Below are positions 32,053 through 34,663 of a stretch of DNA of 34,663 bases, in pieces (position 1 is the stretch's first letter; every line of letters begins with the position of its first letter). The stretch is from Bacillus sp. MM2020_4 (lineage in GTDB: Bacteria; Bacillota; Bacilli; Bacillales; Cytobacillaceae), in contig NZ_JAANMZ010000047.1 of NCBI RefSeq assembly GCF_011250555.1, forward strand, positions 1 through 34,663. The letters are read 5' to 3'. The notes under the pieces are model-generated. The model made no database searches. It was not told the DNA's origin and saw nothing but the letters and a program-made list of their open reading frames with translations. A program made the position numbers and the translations under genes.

Positions 32053-33875
32053 GACCATTCATCCTCTTCAGAACGCTCATATGGCAGTGTAAAGGAAATT
32101 TCCGTTCCTTTTCCTTCCTCACTTTTTACCCAAATATCTCCGCCATGAGCATGAACCATTTCCTTTGCAATCGCCAGTCCAAGTCCTGTCCCGCCCAATT
32201 TTCGGGTCCTCGCCTTATCCACACGATAAAAACGGTCGAATATCTTACCAATATTCTCTTTCGGAATCCCCACTCCTTGGTCGGACACACTGGCAATAAT
32301 CTTATCTTCCTTTTCCTTTATCGAAAAAGTAACCCGACCACCTTCTGGTGAATACTTTAAGGCGTTGGAAATAATGTTGTATAATACCTGGGTCATTTTG
32401 TCTTCATCGATTTCGACAAAGATGGCTTGCTTTGGCAGCTTTCTTTTGAAGATGACATTTTGCTCCTTGGACATCTCAAACCGATCGATGATGCGGTCGT
32501 AGAAATCGACAAAGTTCACCCACTCCATGTTTAGCTTGTAATCCGTACTATCCATCTTGGATAATTGCAGCAAGTCATTAACAAGACGGATCATCCGCTC
32601 CGTTTCGGTCCGTGTTACCTCTAAAAAGTTTGGCGCAATTTCCTCATCCTGCCATGCACCATCCGCAAGTGCTTCTAAGTAACTGCGCATCGTTGTGAGT
32701 GGCGTCCTTAGTTCATGAGAAACATTCGCAACAAATTCTCTTCTTTCTGCATCCACCTTTTCCTGCTCCGTAATATCATGGAGGACACAAATTAGCCCAT
32801 TCACAAAGCCTGTTTCTTTTTGAATAACGGAGAAGTTAGCCCTTAATATATAACGTTCTGATTTTGTACTATAGTCTAATATTAAAGAGTCCTTTTCCTC
32901 AAGCAGGTCCTCGAAGGTATTCGTATCTTCTAAACTTAATAATGAGACAATTGGCTGGGAAAGGACTGTTTCACGTGAAACATTCAGCATGTCGGCAGCA
33001 GGCTCATTGATTAAGATAACCCGTCCTTTTCTGTCGGTAGCAATTACGCCATCCGTCATATAGGATAGGACCGATGACAGCTTTCTACGTTCTCCTTCCG
33101 TTCCCGCTTGCGCTTCCTGAAGCTTTTTTGTCAGGTTATTAAAGGCAATTGCCAATGTCCCTATTTCATCATTACCGTATACTTTCACCTTCCGTGAGAA
33201 GTTCCCTTTTGCCATCGCTTGTGCCTGCTTCTTCATATCAGCAATGGGTCTAGTTATGGTCTGTGCCAACAAAATCCCTAATACGGCAGTAATCGATAAG
33301 GCTATTCCTGTTCCAGTAGCAAAAATCCTATTTATCGTTTTCATTTGTCCAAACACATTTTCAATTTTCGCGACAAGATCAATAGCGCCGATCACTTTTT
33401 TCCCTGACTTTATCGGGGTAGAGAGGACCCAAATTCGATGTCCTGTTTGTGGATCAATTTTAATCGCACTCTGATCCTCTTCTAACACCATCGATTGTTT
33501 GATTCGAAGCTCCGTTGTTCTTTGCCCGACAACGCCTTGGTTACTTTGATGCGATGTCCCCAGAATTTTAAGTGATCTATTTTCAATGACACGGACTTCA
33601 GATATATCTCCTGCGTTGAAGTCGCGAAGGATTTTCTTAATATCCTCTTCGACGGTAGGGTCTTCAGGTGTTCTTTCCTTTTCCATTTCCTCCACAATAT
33701 TATAGGCAAGCAAATTGATCCGTTCCTTTAACGAGGATTGGAAGTTTGTTCGTAATGTTTCTTCAAGCTGTTTGACAAAATAAACTCCAATAATTTGCAT
33801 GGCTACTAAGATAAGGAGGACATAGATGATCACAAATTTAACGTGTATAGAGCGAAAGAAACCAACCTTTTTCAT
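32049..33875 (-). CDS. walK: Essential cell-wall sensor histidine kinase WalK
   Basis: Sensor kinase controlling cell-wall hydrolase genes through WalR, 608 residues. Domains in order: membrane segment (about 13-33), extracytoplasmic PAS/Cache-like domain (about 35-180), second membrane segment (about 183-205), HAMP (about 205-257), cytoplasmic PAS (about 265-370), HisKA with the phosphoacceptor in NVSHELRTPL (near residue 390), and HATPase_c with DNK-box NIISNALKYSP, DQGVGIP and GGTGLGLAIAKEMV. All catalytic motifs are intact. The ATG at 33875 lies 6 nt after the walR stop. Confidence 0.97.
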   Translation of the reverse strand: MKKVGFFRSIHVKFVIIYVLLILVAMQIIGVYFVKQLEETLRTNFQSSLKERINLLAYNIVEEMEKERTPEDPTVEEDIKKILRDFNAGDISEVRVIENRSLKILGTSHQSNQGVVGQRTTELRIKQSMVLEEDQSAIKIDPQTGHRIWVLSTPIKSGKKVIGAIDLVAKIENVFGQMKTINRIFATGTGIALSITAVLGILLAQTITRPIADMKKQAQAMAKGNFSRKVKVYGNDEIGTLAIAFNNLTKKLQEAQAGTEGERRKLSSVLSYMTDGVIATDRKGRVILINEPAADMLNVSRETVLSQPIVSLLSLEDTNTFEDLLEEKDSLILDYSTKSERYILRANFSVIQKETGFVNGLICVLHDITEQEKVDAERREFVANVSHELRTPLTTMRSYLEALADGAWQDEEIAPNFLEVTRTETERMIRLVNDLLQLSKMDSTDYKLNMEWVNFVDFYDRIIDRFEMSKEQNVIFKRKLPKQAIFVEIDEDKMTQVLYNIISNALKYSPEGGRVTFSIKEKEDKIIASVSDQGVGIPKENIGKIFDRFYRVDKARTRKLGGTGLGLAIAKEMVHAHGGDIWVKSEEGKGTEISFTLPYERSEEDEWS

Positions 33876-33881
33876 TTAATA

Positions 33882-34592
33882 CTACTCCTGTTCAGGATTA
33901 CGTAAATAGTAGCCAACCCCACGACGTGTGACAATCCATGTTGGATGGCTCGGGCTGTCCTCAATTTTTTCACGCAAGCGTCTAACGGTCACATCGACAG
34001 TCCGTACATCCCCGTAATAATCGTACCCCCATACCGTTTGCAGCAAATGCTCTCTCGTCATAACCTGGCCAATATGCTGTGCTAAATAGTAGAGCAATTC
34101 AAATTCACGGTGTGTGAGTTCAATCGTTTCACCCCGTTTTGAGACAACATAGGCATCTGGATGAATCACTAGCGAGCCAATTTCAATTTCATTTGTTTCA
34201 TTTTCCGCATCTGCCTGCGTTAGGATTTGGTTGTGGCGACGTAAATTTGCCTTTACACGGGCTATTAATTCCCTCGTGCTAAATGGCTTTGTCACATAAT
34301 CATCCGCACCCAGCTCAAGCCCTAACACTTTATCAATTTCAGAATCCTTTGCTGTTAGCATAATGATGGGCATTTCATATTTCTTCCGAACCTCACGGCA
34401 TACTTCCATCCCGTCTCTTTGCGGGAGCATGATGTCCAAGAGAATTAAGTCAGGCTGTATTTCATCTACCAATCGGAGCGCTTCGTTTCCATCGTAAGCG
34501 CAATAAACCACATATCCTTCTTTTTTTAAGTTGAACTGCAAAATATCAGCAATTGGTTTTTCATCGTCAACAACAAGAATTTTCTTATCCAT
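33882..34592 (-). CDS. walR: Essential response regulator WalR
   Basis: OmpR/PhoB-type regulator, 236 residues, that controls autolysin genes and peptidoglycan metabolism. The receiver domain (1-120) has the acidic pair in VVDDEKP, the phosphoacceptor Asp in LILLDIMLP and the Lys in YVTKPFSTRE. The C-terminal winged HTH (about 135-233) has LTHREFELLYYLAQHIGQVM and TVDVTVRRLREKIEDSPSHP. The ATG at 34592 gives the canonical MDKKILVVDDEKP start with AAAGGAG upstream; an ATG at 34610 has no such signal. First gene of the walRKHIJ operon. Confidence 0.97.
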   Translation of the reverse strand: MDKKILVVDDEKPIADILQFNLKKEGYVVYCAYDGNEALRLVDEIQPDLILLDIMLPQRDGMEVCREVRKKYEMPIIMLTAKDSEIDKVLGLELGADDYVTKPFSTRELIARVKANLRRHNQILTQADAENETNEIEIGSLVIHPDAYVVSKRGETIELTHREFELLYYLAQHIGQVMTREHLLQTVWGYDYYGDVRTVDVTVRRLREKIEDSPSHPTWIVTRRGVGYYLRNPEQE

Positions 34593-34663
34593 ACCATTGC
34601 TCCTTTTCATTCATTTACAATCTATATAATTAAATTTAACTAGAAGTCATATCTGTACTAGTT
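34593..34663 (-). other. Upstream region of walR (cut by the window end)
   Basis: AT-rich 71 bp with the walR ribosome binding site (AAAGGAG). A -10-like ATATAGAT or TTGTAAAT element is visible around 34615-34635, but the -35 cannot be fixed, so no promoter is called. Confidence 0.35.

Noticed and set aside
1..34663. CRISPR array, prophage, transposase or RNA genes
   Set aside because: No regularly spaced repeats, integrase, intact transposase, rRNA or tRNA-like sequence was seen on either strand.

Overview
The window looks like chromosomal DNA from an aerobic, endospore-forming Bacillaceae (a Bacillus/Neobacillus-like low-GC Gram-positive). Three things point there: two complete GerA-type spore germinant receptor operons, the essential walRKHIJ-htrA-rlmH block in its usual Bacillus order, and strong AGGAGG-type ribosome binding sites with frequent TTG and GTG starts. 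The wal/rlmH block is normally close to the replication origin, and a DnaA-box cluster sits beside rlmH. No rRNA, tRNA, complete insertion sequence, prophage or CRISPR array was found.

Layout. 42-1984 (+): two overlapping oligopeptide-type ABC permeases without visible partners. 2034-3150 (-): tandem DUF1259-like paralogues. 3420-4387 (+): two small overlapping membrane proteins that resemble the CBO0543 group. 4464-8259 (-): first germinant receptor operon, order A-C-B, with a sigma-G-like promoter. 8472-10332: divergent TetR regulator and YhgE/Pip-like membrane protein. 10437-11794: divergent LysR regulator and a thioredoxin with a WCPPC active site. 11797-11991 (-): apparent remnant of an AraC/GyrI-like effector domain. 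12050-16036 (+): second germinant receptor operon, order A-C-B.

16268-26570 is an L-arabinose module. A kinase-epimerase-isomerase operon (araB-araD-araA) is read leftward. araR is divergent from it. Further right, a ChvE/MmsA/MmsB-like CUT2 sugar ABC transporter is also read leftward. The araB and transporter promoters share one design: TTGACA, a 17-bp spacer, an AraR-like box inside the promoter and a second box upstream of the -35. araR has its own box and a consensus cre site. I infer that AraR controls uptake and catabolism together, with CcpA adding carbon catabolite repression. The kinase is not the classical B. subtilis AraB type, and the transporter replaces the AraE/AraNPQ route known from B. 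subtilis. The transporter mRNA would have an unusually long leader of about 465 nt.

26845-34592 (-) is housekeeping: rlmH, a DnaA-box cluster, htrA, walJ, walI, walH, walK and walR. The window ends in the wal promoter region. No clearly new system stands out. The best leads are the AraR-controlled CUT2 locus with its long leader, the DnaA-box cluster, the DUF1259 pair, and the small membrane-protein pair beside the germination genes.
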